Assembly (NCBI GenBank): GCA_034440635.1
Contig: JAOTON010001129.1
Span: 1,803,001-1,867,000, forward strand
Length of the DNA: 64,000 bases
Direction: 5' to 3'
Origin: Lepas anatifera
Lineage: Eukaryota > Arthropoda > Thecostraca > Lepadidae
In this document: positions 33,651 through 46,234 of the stretch, one piece after another
Layout: every line of letters starts with the position of its first letter
How positions within the stretch are numbered: the stretch's first letter is position 1
The notes under the pieces: generated by a model
What the model was told of the DNA's origin: nothing
The model's input: only the letters and a program-made list of their open reading frames with translations
Database searches by the model: none
Made by a program: the position numbers and the translations under genes

Positions 33651-35520
33651 CCCCACCACCGAACTGATGTCCTGGATCCGCTTATGCTCCAGCTCCTTAG
33701 CCCCACCCCCGTACTGATGTCTTTGATCCGCCTATACTCGAGCCCCTTAGCCCCAGCCCCGTACTGATATCCTGGATCCGCCTCTGCTCGAGCTCCTTAG
33801 CCCGACACCCATACTGATGTCCTGGATCTGCCTATGCTCGAGCTCCTTAGCCCCACCTCCGTACAGATGTCCTGGATCCGCCTATGCTGAATCTCCTTAG
33901 CCCCATCCCCGTACCGATATGCTGGATCCGCCTATGCTCAAACTCCTTAGCCTCTAACCCCGCACTGATATCCTGGCTCCGCTTATGCTCGAGCTCCTTA
34001 GCCCCAACCCCGTACTGATGTCCTGGATCCGCCTATGCTCGAACTCTTTAGCTCCTACCCCTGTGCTGATGTCCTGGATCCGCTTATGCTTGAGCTCCTT
34101 AGCCCCACCTCTGTACTGATGTCCTTTATCCGCCTATACTCGAACCCCTTAGCCCCACCCCCGTACTGATGCCCTGGATCCGCCTCTGCACGAGCTCCTT
34201 AGCCCCACACCCATACTGATGTCCTGGATCCTCCTATGCTCCAGCACTTTAGCCCCACCCCCGTACAGATGTCCTGGATCCACCTATGTTCGATCTCCTT
34301 AGCCCCACCCCCGAACTGATGTCCTGGATCCGCCTTTACTCGAGCTCCGGAGCCACACCCCTGCACTGATGTCCTGGATCCGCCTATGCTCGAGCTCCTT
34401 AGACCCACCCCCGAACTGATGTCCTGGATCTGCCTATGCTCGAACTCCGTAGCCCCACCTCCGTACTGCCCTGGATTCGCCTATACTCGAACTCTTTAGC
34501 CCCTACCACCCTACTAATGTCCTGGATCCGCCTATGCTGGAACGCCCGAGCCCCACCACCGTACTGATGTCCTGGATCCGCCAATGCTCGAGCTCCTTAG
34601 CCCCACCCCCCTACTGAGGCCTGGAACAGCCTTTGCTGGAGTTCCTTAGCCCCACCCCCGTACTGATGTCCTGGATCCGCCTATGCTCGAACTTCTTAGC
34701 CCCACCTCCGTACTGATGTCCTGGATCCGCCTATGCTCGAGCTCCTTACCCCACCTTCTTACTGATGTCCTGGATCCGCCTATGCTCGAACTCCGTAGCC
34801 CCACCTCTGTACTGCCCTGGATCCGCCTATGCTCGAACTACTTAGCCCCCACCCCCCTACTGATGTCCTGGATCCGACTATGCTCGAGCTCCCGAGCCCC
34901 ACCCCCGTACTGATCAGCTGATCTGCTTATACTCGAGCTTCTTAGCCCCACCCCCGTACTGATGTCCTAGATCCGCCTCTGCTCGAGCTCCTTAGCCCCA
35001 CACCCATACTGATGTCCTGGATCAGCCTATGCTCGAGCTCCTTATCTCCACCCCCGTACAGATGTCCTAGATCCGCCTATGCTCGATCTCCTTAGCCCCA
35101 TCCCCGTACTTATATCCTGGATCCGCCTATGCTCGAACTCCGTAGCCCCTACCCCCCTACTGATGTCCTGGATCCGCCTATGCTGGAACTCCCGAGTCTC
35201 ACCCCGTACTGATGTCCTGAATCCGCTAATGCTCAGCTGCTTAGCCCCATCCCCGTACTAATGTCCTGGATCCGCCTATGCTCTAACTCCCTAGCCCGAC
35301 CCTCGTACCGATGTCCTGGATCCACCTATGCTCTAACTCCCTAGCCCGACCCTCGTACCGATGTCCTGGATCCGCCTATGCTCTAACTCCCTAGCCCCAC
35401 CCTCGTACTGATGTCCTGGGTCCGCCTATGCTCGAACTCTTTAGCCCCTACCCCCATGCTGATGTCCTGGATCCGCTTATGCTCGAGCTCCTTACCCCCA
35501 CACCCGTAACGACCCACCTC
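33651..35520. repeat. 50-bp minisatellite, about 37 units (M1)
   Basis: The unit is 50 bp (for example ACTGATGT recurs at 33663, 33713 and 33763). It contains CCTGGATCCGCCTATG, then a CTCGAGCTCC block and a C-rich stretch. Units vary by a few bases and some are shortened. The first 16 bases named equal the end of the hAT-like elements found nearby. Confidence 0.9.
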
Positions 35521-35538
35521 CGTGCCCCCCCGAAGCGA

Positions 35539-35808
35539 CATAGGCGGATCCAAGGGGGAAAGGGGACAGGTGCCCCCCATATAATCCTAGCGCCCCCTGA
35601 AATTGTCCCGGAAACCCCTGGAAAGTTCGATGGCACCCCCTGAAATGTCGTTTTCCCCGAGATGCAGGTATCGGGGTCTACTGATAGGTTTTAGCGCCTA
35701 CTTGATAGGTTTTTCCGGCCAAAAGTGGCGTCCCTGGTGTAGATAGCGCCCACCAGGAAGTTTCCCCTTCCACCTCGCCCCCGATAGGCAATCCTGGATC
35801 CGCGTATG
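35539..35808. mobile_element. hAT-like miniature element in M1 (270 bp)
   Basis: The left end is CATAGGCGGATCCAAGG and the right end CCTGGATCCGCGTATG, inverted with respect to each other. Flanking 8-mers are CGAAGCGA (35531-35538) and GGAAGCGA (35809-35816), 7 of 8 identical, the target-duplication length of hAT elements. It has no coding capacity. Confidence 0.8.
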
Positions 35809-36718
35809 GGAAGCGACATTTCAGGGAGCGTCATCGAACTTGAGAGGCGTGTCTTTACAATTTCAGAGGGCGCCGATGGTCGATTGGGGGTTGGGAGAGG
35901 GGGATGGGGGAGAAGGGTGGGGGGGGCACCTAGCCTAGTTATTCCCTGGATCCACCCATGGTCCAAAAACAGAAACATAATACTCTTATTGTAAACTCGG
36001 ACTTTTACGGTACTCTAATTACTTGTGATGCATTATGGATAGTATTTGGTACTTTTTTACCAGACCATAAATAAACAGAAACAGCCGCGCCGATCGCCGG
36101 CGTTGCCGCGGCGTGGACGCAGGGGTGACGCGTGGTGATTTGCTACAACGATGCGTGGAGAAACGGCATGTTTGTAAAGGTAACTTGGTGTTTCATTGAT
36201 ATCTATGCAGATGGAATGTCGACATATGTCTCTTACCTAGCTGCATGCAAAATTTCACTTCCCTCCAATGACTCTAACCACCCTAAACCCCGGTGTGAAG
36301 CAAAAATGAACTGATAAAATTACCACTTTGAAATGTATTTTACGGCTTATAGCGCGGAAGCCGTAAGAGATAAGTGGGGGGTATGAGTGAGAAAAATGAC
36401 GCCAACGAAGTTTTCTATCCAGCCGTGTTAAGTTCAATACCGTAGCTATCATGGTCTGGAAACCAGGGGGCTGAGAATAAAAATTTTAAAAACTTATATT
36501 TTATTTTTGCCTATAAAATCAAAAGTTTCAGTCCGAAAGTTTTTATCTCTAAATATATAACAACGGAGGCTATTCTCTTTTATTATCTGAAATGGGAACT
36601 AATTTTTATTAATTAGATCGGAAGATATAAGGGTTTGAATGATATTTTGGGAAATGCAGACCTTCACAGAATGGGCCAAAAAGGACCCTTAAATTTCAGT
36701 TTTTGTTTTGTTTCTGTG

Positions 36719-36738
36719 TTTGTGCAGTACTGCACAAA
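36719..36738. repeat. Perfect 20-bp palindrome in the macro-repeat
   Basis: TTTGTGCAGTACTGCACAAA reads the same on both strands. It is intact in M3 (44816-44835) and has one change in M2 (40606-40625). Confidence 0.8.
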
Positions 36739-37559
36739 CCGGCCTTTAAGTTGATATTTGACTCAGAACCTGAACTGCTGTAGCTTCAGATATTTCGAGC
36801 CTGTAGTTTAGACCATGAGTTTTATGCCAAATTTAGGGTGCAAAGTTTAAAAGCTAATTTAGAGCCCTAAATTTAAAGCTTTTTCTTTCCAACTTTTTGT
36901 GTGAACTACAAATTTCCCTGATGTAAAAGGGTGCAAGTTTGAAGAGTCTAGATGAATTAGCAAAAAATAGAAAAATAAAAGTTAAAAATCACATAATGCA
37001 TAATTCTGGGCAAAATTTTGAAAATTTTGAAAATTGACAACCGTGGTGCTTATTCATTTGGAAGTGCCTTCTATCCACAAAAGTTTTAGGTCTCTGATAC
37101 CAGCGCTCAGAACAGACAACAACAACAGACAGACCTCGGCCTGCGGCCTCGGCAGGTGCCGCTCCGGCGCAGGAGAAGCCGGTGACAATGTACGTTAGCC
37201 AAACAGTTCGATTGACAGGCGAGTGTTTTCAGCAGTTTGATACTTATAACAACGCAATGTTTGAGTTTTAGGTTTTGTGTTCTCATTATGGCTCCATTCA
37301 ATCCCCTGTCTAGGCCCATGTTTTCCTAAATTAGCATGTCTCTGCATTCTGCACCACGCTTGCCCTCTGTTCATGTCATCAAATAAATAAACACACGCAT
37401 AATGTTTGTTTTGTTAAGCAAAGACTGGGCATGACGAGAAGAAAGGAGATACAATATAAAATATGATGGGTTTTCCGACGGTATTTCACCTATACCTGCA
37501 GATTTTCACCCAATTCAGCCTATTTGTTACCGAGTTATGCCCCAGCTCGAGACCTCAGC

Positions 37560-39395
37560 CCCACCACCGAACTGATGTCCTGGATCCACCTATGCTCGAG
37601 CTCCTTACCCCACCCCCTTACATATGTCCTGGATCTGCCTATGCTCGAACTCCGTAGCCCCACCTCTATACTGCCCTGGATCCGCCTATGCTTGAACTCC
37701 TTAGCCCCTACCCCTACTGATGTCCTAGATCCGCCTATGCTCGAGCTCCCGAGCCCCACCCACATACTGATGTCCTGAATCCGCTTATGCTCGAACTCCT
37801 TAGCCCCACCCCCGTACTGATGTCCTGAATCCGCTTATGTTTTAACTCTTTAGCCCCTACCTGTTTTAACTCTTAAGCCCCTTGATGTCCTGAATCCGCT
37901 TATGCTCGAGCTCCTTAGCCCCACCCCCGTACTGATGTCTTTCATCCACCTATACTCGAGCCCCTTAGCCCCAGCCCCGTACTGATGTCCTGGATCCGCC
38001 TCTGCTCGAGCTCCTTAGCCCGACACCCATACTGATGTCATGGATCCGCCTATGCTCGAGCTCCTTAGCCCCACCTCCGTACAGATGTCCTGGATCCGCC
38101 TATGCTGGATCTCCTTAGCCCCATCCCCGTACCGATATGCTGGATCCGCCTATGCTCAAACTCCTTAGCCTCTAACCCCGTACTGATATCCTGGCTCCGC
38201 TTATGCTCGAGCTCCTTAGCCCCACCCCCGTACTGATGTCCTGGATCCGCCTATGCTCGAACTCTTCAGCCCCTACCCCTGTGCTGATGTCCTGGATCCG
38301 CTTATGCTTGAGCTCCTTAGCCCCACCTCTGTACTGATGTCCTTTATCCGCCTATACTCGAACCCCTTAGCCCCACCCCCGTACTGATGCCCTGGATCCG
38401 CCTCTGCTCGAGCTCCTTAGCCCCACACGCATACTGATGTCCTGGATCCGCCGATGTTCGAACTCCGTAGGCCCTACCCCCTCCCCACTGATGTCCTGGA
38501 TCCGCCTATGCTCGAGCTCCTTACCCCACCCCCTTACTGATGTCCTGAATCCGCCTGTGCTCGAACTCTGTAGCCCCACCTCTGTACTGCCCTGGATCTG
38601 CCTATGCTCGAACTACTTAGCCCCCACCCCATACTGATGTCCTGGATCCGACTATGCTCGAGCTCCCGAGCCCCACCCCCGTACTGATCAGCTGAATCCG
38701 CTTATGCTCGAGCTTCTTAGCCCCACCCCCATACTGATGTCCTGGATCCGCCTATGCTCGAACTCTTTAGCCCCTATCCACGTGCTGATGTCCTGGATCC
38801 GCTTATGCTCGAGCTCCTTAGCCTCACCCCTGTACTGATATCCTTGATCCGCCTATACTCAAACCCTTTAGCCCCACCGCCGTACTGATGTCCTGGATCA
38901 GCCTATGCTCGAGCTCCTTATCTCCACCCCCGTACAGATGTCCTAGATCCGCCTATGCTCGATCTCCTTAGCCCCATCCCCGTACTAATATCCTGGATCC
39001 GCCTATGCTCGAACTCCGTAGCCCCTACCCCCTACTGATGTCCTGGATCCGCCTATACTGGAACTCCCAAGTCTCACCCCGTACTGATGTCCTGAATCCG
39101 CTAATGCTCAGCTGCTTAGCCCCATCCCCGTACTAATGTCCTGGATCCGCCTATGCTCTAACTCCCTAGCCCGACCCTCGTGTAATGTCCTGGATCCGCC
39201 TATGCTCTAACTCCCTAGCCCGACCCTCGTACCGATGTCCTGGATCCGCCTATGCTCTAACTCCCTAGCCCCACCCTCGTACTGATGTCCTGGGTCCGCC
39301 TATGCTCGAACTCTTTAGCCCCTACCCCCATGCTGATGTCCTGGATCCGCTTATGCTCGAGCTCCTTACCCCCCACACCAGTAACGACCCCACCT
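37560..39395. repeat. 50-bp minisatellite, about 37 units (M2)
   Basis: The same unit as in M1, with a different order of variant units and local expansions or losses. It includes two short TTTTAACTCTT-type degenerate units near 37838-37880. Confidence 0.88.
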
Positions 39396-39414
39396 CCGTG
39401 CCCCCCCGAAACGA

Positions 39415-39682
39415 GATAGGCGGATCCAAGGGGAAAGGGGACAGGTGCCCCCCATGGAATCTTAGCGCCCCCTGAAATTGTCCCGGAAACCCCTGGAAAG
39501 TTCGATGGCACCCCCTGAAATGTCGTTTTCCCCGAGATGCAGGTATCGGGGTCTACTGATAGGTTTTAGCGCCTACTTGATAGGTTTTCCGGCCAAAAGT
39601 GGCGTCCCTGGTGTAGATAGCGCCCACCAGGAAGTTTCCCCTTCCACCTCACCCCCGATAGGCAATCCTGGATCCGCGTATG
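39415..39682. mobile_element. hAT-like miniature element in M2
   Basis: It is the counterpart of 35539-35808 with the same flanking 8-mers (CGAAACGA left, GGAAGCGA right). The first base of the end has changed (GATAGG instead of CATAGG). Confidence 0.78.
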
Positions 39683-41437
39683 GGAAGCGACATTCCAGGG
39701 AGCGTCATCGACCTTGAGAGGCATGTCTTTGCAATTTCAGAGGGCGCCGATGGTCGATTGGGGGTTGGGGGAGGGGGATGGGGGGAGAAGGGTGGGGGGG
39801 CACCTAGCCTACTTATTCCCTGGATCCACCCATGGTCCAAAAACAGAAACATAATACTCTTATTGTAAACTCAGACTTTTACAGTACTCTAATTACTTGT
39901 GATGCATTATGGGTAGTGTTGGGTACTTTTTTACCAGACCATAAATAAACAGAAACGGCCGCGCCGATCGCCGGCGTTGCCGCGGCGTGGACGCAGGGGT
40001 GACGCGTGGTGATTTGCTACAACGATGCGTGGAGAAACGGCATGTTTGTAAAGGGAACTTGGTGTTTCATTGATATCTATGCAGATGGAATGTCGACATA
40101 TGTCTCTTACCTAGCTGCATGCAAAATTTCATTTCCCTCCAATGACTCTAACCACCCTAAACCCCGGTGTGAAGCAAAAATGAACTGATAAAATTACCAC
40201 TTTGAAATGCATTTTACGGCTTATAGCGCGGAAGCCGTAAGAGATAAGTGGGGGGGGTATGAGTGAGAAAAATGACGGCAACGAAGTTTTCTATCCAGCC
40301 GTGTTAAGTTCAATACCGTAGCTATCATGGTCTGGAAACCAGGGGGCTGAGAATAAAAATTTTAAAAACTTATATTTTATTTTTGCCTATAAAATAAAAA
40401 AGTTTCAGTGTGAAAGTTTTTATTTCTAAATATATTATACAGGAGGCTATTCTCTTTTATTATCTGAAATAGGAACTGATTTTTATCAATTAGATCGGAA
40501 GATATAAGGGTTTGAATGATATTTTGGGAAATGCAGACCTTCACGGAATGGGCCAAAAAGGACCCTTAAATTTCCGTTTTTGTTTTGTTTCTGTGTTTGT
40601 GCAGTACTGAACAAACCGGCCTTTAAGTTGATCTTTGACTCAGAACCTGAACTGCTGTAGCTTCAGATATTTCGAGCCTGTAGTTTAGACCATGAGTTTT
40701 ATGCCAAATTTAGGGTGCAAAGTTTAAAAGCTAATTTAGAGCCCTAAATTTAAAGTTTTTTCTTTCCAACTTTTTGTGTGAACTACAAATTTTTCTGATG
40801 TAAAAGGGTGCAAGTTTGAAGACTGTAGATGAATTAGCAAAAAATAGAAAAATAAAAGTTAAAAATCACATAATGCAAAATTCTGGGCAAAATTTTGAAA
40901 ATTTTGAAAATTGACAACCGTGGTGCTTATTCATTTGGAAGTGCCTTCTATCCACAAAAGTTTTAGGTCACTGATACCAGCGCTCAGAACAGACAACAAC
41001 AACAGACAACCTCGGCCTGCGGCCTCGGCAGGTGCCGCTCTGGCGCAGGAGAAGCCGGTGACAATGTACGTTAGCCAAACAGTTCGATTGACAGGCGAGT
41101 TTTTTCAGCAGTTTGATACTTATAACAACGCAATGTTGGAGTTTTAGGTTTTGTGTGCTCATTATGGCTCCATTCAATCCCCTGTCTAGGCCCATGTTTT
41201 CCTAAATTAGCATGTCTCTGCATACTGCACCACGCTTGCCCTCTGTTCATATCATCAAATAAATAAACACACGCATAATGTTTGTTTTGTTAAGCAAAGA
41301 CTGGGCATGACGAGAAGAAAGGAGATACAATATAAAATATAATGGGTTTTCCGACGGTATTTCACCCATACCTGCAGATTTTCACCAAATTCAGCCTATT
41401 TGTTACCGAGTTATGCCCCAGCTCGAGACCTCAGCCC

Positions 41438-43600
41438 CACCACCAAACTGATGTCCTGTATCCGCCTATGCTCGAGCTCCTTACCCCAACCCCTTACATA
41501 TGTCCTGGATCTGCCTATGCTCGAACTCCGTAGCCCCACCTCGATACTGCCCTGGACCCGCTTATGCTTGAACTCCTTAGCCCCTACCCCTAATGATGTC
41601 CTGGATCTGCCTATGCTCGAGCTCCCGAGCCCCACCCACGTACTGATGTCCTGAATCCGCTTATGCTCTAGCTCCTTAGCCCCACTCCCGTACTGATGTC
41701 CTTGATCCGCTTATGTTTTAACTCTTTAGCCCCTATCTGTTTTAACTCTTTAGCCTCTTGATGTCCTGGATCCGCTTATGCTCGAGCTCCTTAGCCCCAC
41801 CCCCCGTACTGATGTCTTTGATCCGCCTATACTCGAGCCTCTTAGCCCCGGCCCCGTACTGATGTCCTGGATCCGCCTCTTCTCGAGCTCCTTAGCCCGA
41901 CACCCATACTGATGTCCTGGATCCGCCTATGCTCGAGCTCCTTAGCCCCATCTCCGTACAGATGTCCTGGATCCGCCTATGCTGGATCTCCTAGCCCCAT
42001 CCCCGTACCGATATGCTGGATCCGCCTATGCTCAAACCCCTTAGCCTCTAACCCCGTACTGATATCCTGGCTCCGCTTATGCTCGAGCTCCTTAGCCCCA
42101 CCCCCGTACTGATGTCCTGGATCCGCTTATGCTTGAGCTCCTTAGCCCCACCTCTGTACTGATGTCCTTTATCCGCCTATACTCGAACCCCTTAGCCCCA
42201 CCCCCGTACTGATGCCCTGGATCCGCCTCTGCTCGAGCTCCTTAGCCCCACACCCATACTGATGTCCTGGATCCGCCTATACTCCAGCTTTATAGCCCCA
42301 CCCCCGTACAGATGTCCTGGATCCACCTATGCTCGATCTCTTTAGCCCCACCCCCGTACTGATGTCCTGGATCCGCCTTTACTCAGGCTCCGGAGCCACA
42401 CCCCTGCACTGATGTCCTGGATCCGCCTATGCTCGAGCTCCTTAGCCCCACCCCCGAACTGATGTCCTGGATCTGCCTATGCTCGAACTCCGTAGCCCCA
42501 CCTCCGTACTGCCCTGGATTCGCCTATACTCAAACTCTTTATTCCCTACCACCCTACTAATGTCCTGGATCCGCCTATGCTGGAACACCCGAGCCCCACC
42601 ACCGTACTGATGTCCTGGATCCGCCTATGCTCGAGCTCCTTAGCCCCACCTCCGTACTGAGGCCTGGATCCGCCTTTGCTGGAGCTCCTTAGCCCCACCC
42701 CCGAACTGATGTCCTGGATCTGCCTATACTCCAGCTTTATAGCGCCACCCCCGTACAGATGTCCTGGATCCACCTATGCTCGATCTCCTTAGCCCCACCC
42801 CCGTACTGATGTCCTGGATCCGCCTTTACTCAGGCTCAGGAGCCACACCCCTGCACTGATGTCCTGGATCTGCTTATGCTCGAACTCCGTAGTCCCTACC
42901 CCCCCCACTGATGTCCTGGATCCGCCTATGCTCGAGCTCCTTACCCCACCCCCTTACTGATGTCCTGGATCCGCCTGTGCTCGAACTTCGTAGCCCCACC
43001 TCTGTACTGCCCTGGATCCGCCTATGCTCGAACTACTTAGCCCCCACCCCCTACTGATGTCCTGGATCCGACTATGCTCGAGCTCCCGAGCCCCACCCCC
43101 GTACTGATCAGCTGAATCCGCTTATGCTCGAGCTTCTTAGCCCCACCGCCGTACTGATGTCCTAGATCCGCCTCTGCTCGAGCTCCTTAGCCCCATCCCC
43201 GTACTAATATCCTGGATCCGCCTATGCTCGAACTCCGTAGCCCCTACCCCCTACTGATGTCCTGGATCCGCCTATGCTGGAACTCCCGAGTCTCACCCCG
43301 TACTGATGTCCTGATTCCGCTAATGCTCAGCTGCTTAGCCCCATCCCCGTACTAATGTCCTGGATCCGCCTATGCTCTAACTCCCTAGCCCGACCCTCGT
43401 ACCGATGTCCTGGATCCGCCTATGCTCTAACTCCCTAGCCCGACCCTCGTACCGATGTCCTGGATCCGCCTATGCTCTAACTCCCTAGCCCCACCCTCGT
43501 ACTGATGTCCTGGGTCCGCCTATGCTCGAACTCTTTAGCCCTTACCCCCATGCTGATGTCCTGGATCCGCTTATGCTCGATCTCCTTACCCCCACACCAG
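41438..43600. repeat. 50-bp minisatellite, about 43 units (M3)
   Basis: The same unit as in M1 and M2. A block around 42280-42390 reappears near 42725-42850, showing local duplication of several units. Confidence 0.88.
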
Positions 43601-43637
43601 TAACGCCCCACCTCCGTGCCCCCCGCCCCCGAAACGA

Positions 43638-43906
43638 CATAGGCAGATCCAAGGGGAAAGGGGACAGGTGCCCCCCATAGAATCTTAGCGCCCCCTGGAA
43701 TTGTCCCGGAAACCCCTGGAAAGTTCGATGGCACCCCCTGAAATGTCGTTTTCCCCGAGATGCAGGTATCGGGGTCTACTGATAGGTTTTAGCGCCTATT
43801 TGATAGGTTTTTCCTGCCAAAAGTGGCGTCCCTGGTGTAGATAGCGCCCACCAGGAAGTTTCCCCTTCCACGTCGCCCCCGATAGGCAATCCTGGATCCG
43901 CGTATG
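43638..43906. mobile_element. hAT-like miniature element in M3
   Basis: Counterpart of 35539-35808. Flanking 8-mers are CGAAACGA (43630-43637) and GGAAGCGA (43907-43914). One substitution falls in the left end (GGCAGATCC). Confidence 0.78.
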
Positions 43907-45239
43907 GGAAGCGACATTTCAGGGAGCGTCATCGACCTTGAGAGGCGTGTCTTTACAATTTCAGAGGGCGCCGATGGTCGATTGGGGGGTTGGGGGAGGG
44001 GATGGGGGAGAAGGGTGGGGGGCACCTAGCCTACTTATTCCCTGGATCCACCCATGGTCCAAAAACAGAAACATAATACTCTTATTGTAAACTCAGACTT
44101 TTACGGTACTCTAATTACTTGTGATGCATTATGGGTAGTGTTGGGTACTTTTTTACCAGACCATAAATAAACAGAAACGGCCGCGCCGATCGCCGGCGTT
44201 GCCGCGACGTGGACGCAGGGGTGACGCGTGGTGATTTGCTACAACGATGCGTGGAGAAACGGCATGTTAGTAAAGGTAACTTGGTGTTTCATTGATATAT
44301 ATGCAGATGGAATGTCGACATATGTCTCTTACCTAGCTGCATGCAAAATTTCATTTCCCTCCAATGACTCTAACCACCCTAAACCCCGGTGTGAAGCAAA
44401 AATGAACTGATAAAATTACCACTGTGAAATGCATTTTACGGCTTATAGCGCGGAAGCCGTAAGAGATAAGTGGGGGGTATGAGTGAGAAAAATGACGGCA
44501 ACGAAGTTTTCTATCCAGCCGTGTTAAGTTCAATACCGTAGCTATCATGGTCTGGAAACCAGGGGGCTGAGAATAAAAATTTTAAAAACTTATATTTTAT
44601 TTTTGCCTATAAAATAAAAAAGTTTTTGTCTGAAAGTTTTTATCTCTAAATATATAATTAAGGAGGCTATTCTCTCTTATTATTTGAAATGGGAACTAAT
44701 TTTTATCAATTAGATCGGAAGATATAAGGGTTTGAATGATATTTTGGGAAATGCAGACCTTCACGGAATGGGCCAAGAAGGACCCTTAAATTTCCGTTTT
44801 TGTTTTGTTTCTGTGTTTGTGCAGTACTGCACAAACCGGCCTTTAAGTTGATATTTGAATCAGAACCTGAACTGCTGTAGCTTCAGATATTTTGAGCCTG
44901 TAGTTTAGACCATGATTTTTATGCCAAATTTAGGGTGCAAAGTTTAAAAGCTAATTTAGAGCCCTAAATTTAAAGCTTTTTCTTTCCAGCTTTTTGTGTG
45001 AACTACAAATTTCCCTGATGTAAAAGGGTGCAAGTTTGAAGAGTCTAGATGAATTAGCAAAAAATAGAAAAATAAAAGTTAAAAATCACATAATGCATAA
45101 TTCTGGGCAAAATTTTGAAAATTTTGACAATTGACAACCGTGGTGCTTATTCATTTGGAAGTGCCTTCTATCCACAAAAGTTTTAGGTCTCTGATACCAG
45201 CGCTCAGAACAGACAACAACAACAACAACAACAGACAAC

Positions 45240-45447
45240 CACGACGAGACCGGAAAAACTGTCAGAATAGAAGCCGTTTCTTACTTCGTTCGTCACCGGC
45301 TTCTGACAACAACGACGACGAGACCGGAAAAACTGTCAGAATAGAAGCCGTTTCTTACTTCGTTCGTCACCGGCTTCTGACACGACGAGACCGGAAAAAC
45401 TGTCAGAATAGAAGCCGTTTCTTACTTCGTTCGTCACCGGCTTCTGA
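45240..45447. repeat. 67-74 bp tandem repeat, three copies
   Basis: GAGACCGGAAAAACTG recurs at 45246, 45320 and 45387. Each copy runs through GTCAGAATAGAAGCCG and TTCGTTCGTCACCGGC. It sits exactly between the macro-repeat block and the resumed A-array unit. Confidence 0.85.
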
Positions 45448-46234
45448 CTCTCTGAAACAGCCAATCAGTGACCGGGGCACTGCGCATGCGCAGTAGCACG
45501 TGACCCGAATAGGCTATATCTCTGCAACCAGTGGGCCGATTCCGCTGAAATTTGGTATGTAGGGGTTATGTTATGAACTAAAGTCAGGAAGGTGGAAGTT
45601 TTGCACGTGCTCACGAGACAAAGGGAGTCTCACGAAGGTCCTCCGTTCCCGAGATGCCAATTTGTTTTTTCTGCCGAACTCTTCTGTGGGGGATTTGTGA
45701 ACTGAAAACAGGAGGGTGCAAGTTTTCCACGTGCAGACGTCACAAAACCATTCACTATCGAGGGTCTTACATTCCGGAGATGGGCATATGACTTTCTTAG
45801 CCAATTTGGCTGAAACCTGCCATGTAAGGGTTGTTTTATCAACTGAACGGGGTAAGGTGGAAGTTTTTCACGTGGAGAAATCGCAAAACTGGTCTCTATC
45901 GAGGATCTTACTTTACGGAGCTGCGAATATGTCATTTAATTACTATAGCCGATTGGGCTAAAACTTGGTGGGTAGGGGTGTTTTTTAATTAAATCACCAA
46001 GGTGAAAGATTGGCACGTGCAGACTTTACAAATTCATTCTATCGAGGGTAAATATTTTGTTCTCCCAGGAGTTAAAGAATATCGACAATATTTGGTTCAA
46101 AGGGTGCCAAGTGTTGTTTATTAGTACCCTACAGTTCGTTTCGGGTGCCCCAGAGCTATTATCCAGGACTTCCAGTATTGGTGGAGGGTAACCGAGAGTA
46201 TGTCTCAAGGGGTAAACAAGTTTTTCCAGGGGAG

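Larger units (their letters stand above)
33223..37132. repeat. Macro-repeat copy M1 (3.9 kb)
   Basis: Order: a GC-rich start (CCTCGGCCTGCGGCCTCGG), a 0.4-kb leader, a 50-bp minisatellite (33651-35520), a hAT-like element (35539-35808), a segment with a CpG-rich patch (about 36080-36130), then an AT-rich kilobase ending in CAA repeats. No credible gene is present. The many short ORFs are readings of the minisatellite. Confidence 0.88.
37133..41008. repeat. Macro-repeat copy M2 (3.9 kb)
   Basis: It has the same order of parts as M1 and very high similarity outside the minisatellite. The junction with M1 lies at the CAACAACAACAGAC stretch followed by CCTCGGCC. Confidence 0.88.
41009..45239. repeat. 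Macro-repeat copy M3 (4.2 kb)
   Basis: Same order of parts; longer because its minisatellite is longer. It ends with a CAA microsatellite (45213-45237). Confidence 0.87.
31285..45481. repeat. A-array unit 12, interrupted by the macro-repeat block
   Basis: The unit reads normally to cctgctactaca (33222) and resumes at about 45448 with tctctgaaacagccaatcag, the next bases of the unit. Subtracting 33223-45447 leaves about 1.98 kb. Hairpin arms are at 31605-31619 and 31654-31668. Confidence 0.8.

Noticed and set aside
33651..43600. CRISPR array for the 50-bp repeats
   Set aside because: The repeats are contiguous with no unique spacers, vary in every copy and occur in a eukaryotic context, so this is a minisatellite.
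45131..45496. 121-codon ORF with a poly-Asn stretch
   Set aside because: It reads the CAA microsatellite, the 67-74 bp triple repeat and part of an A-array unit in sequence; a composite without coding signature.
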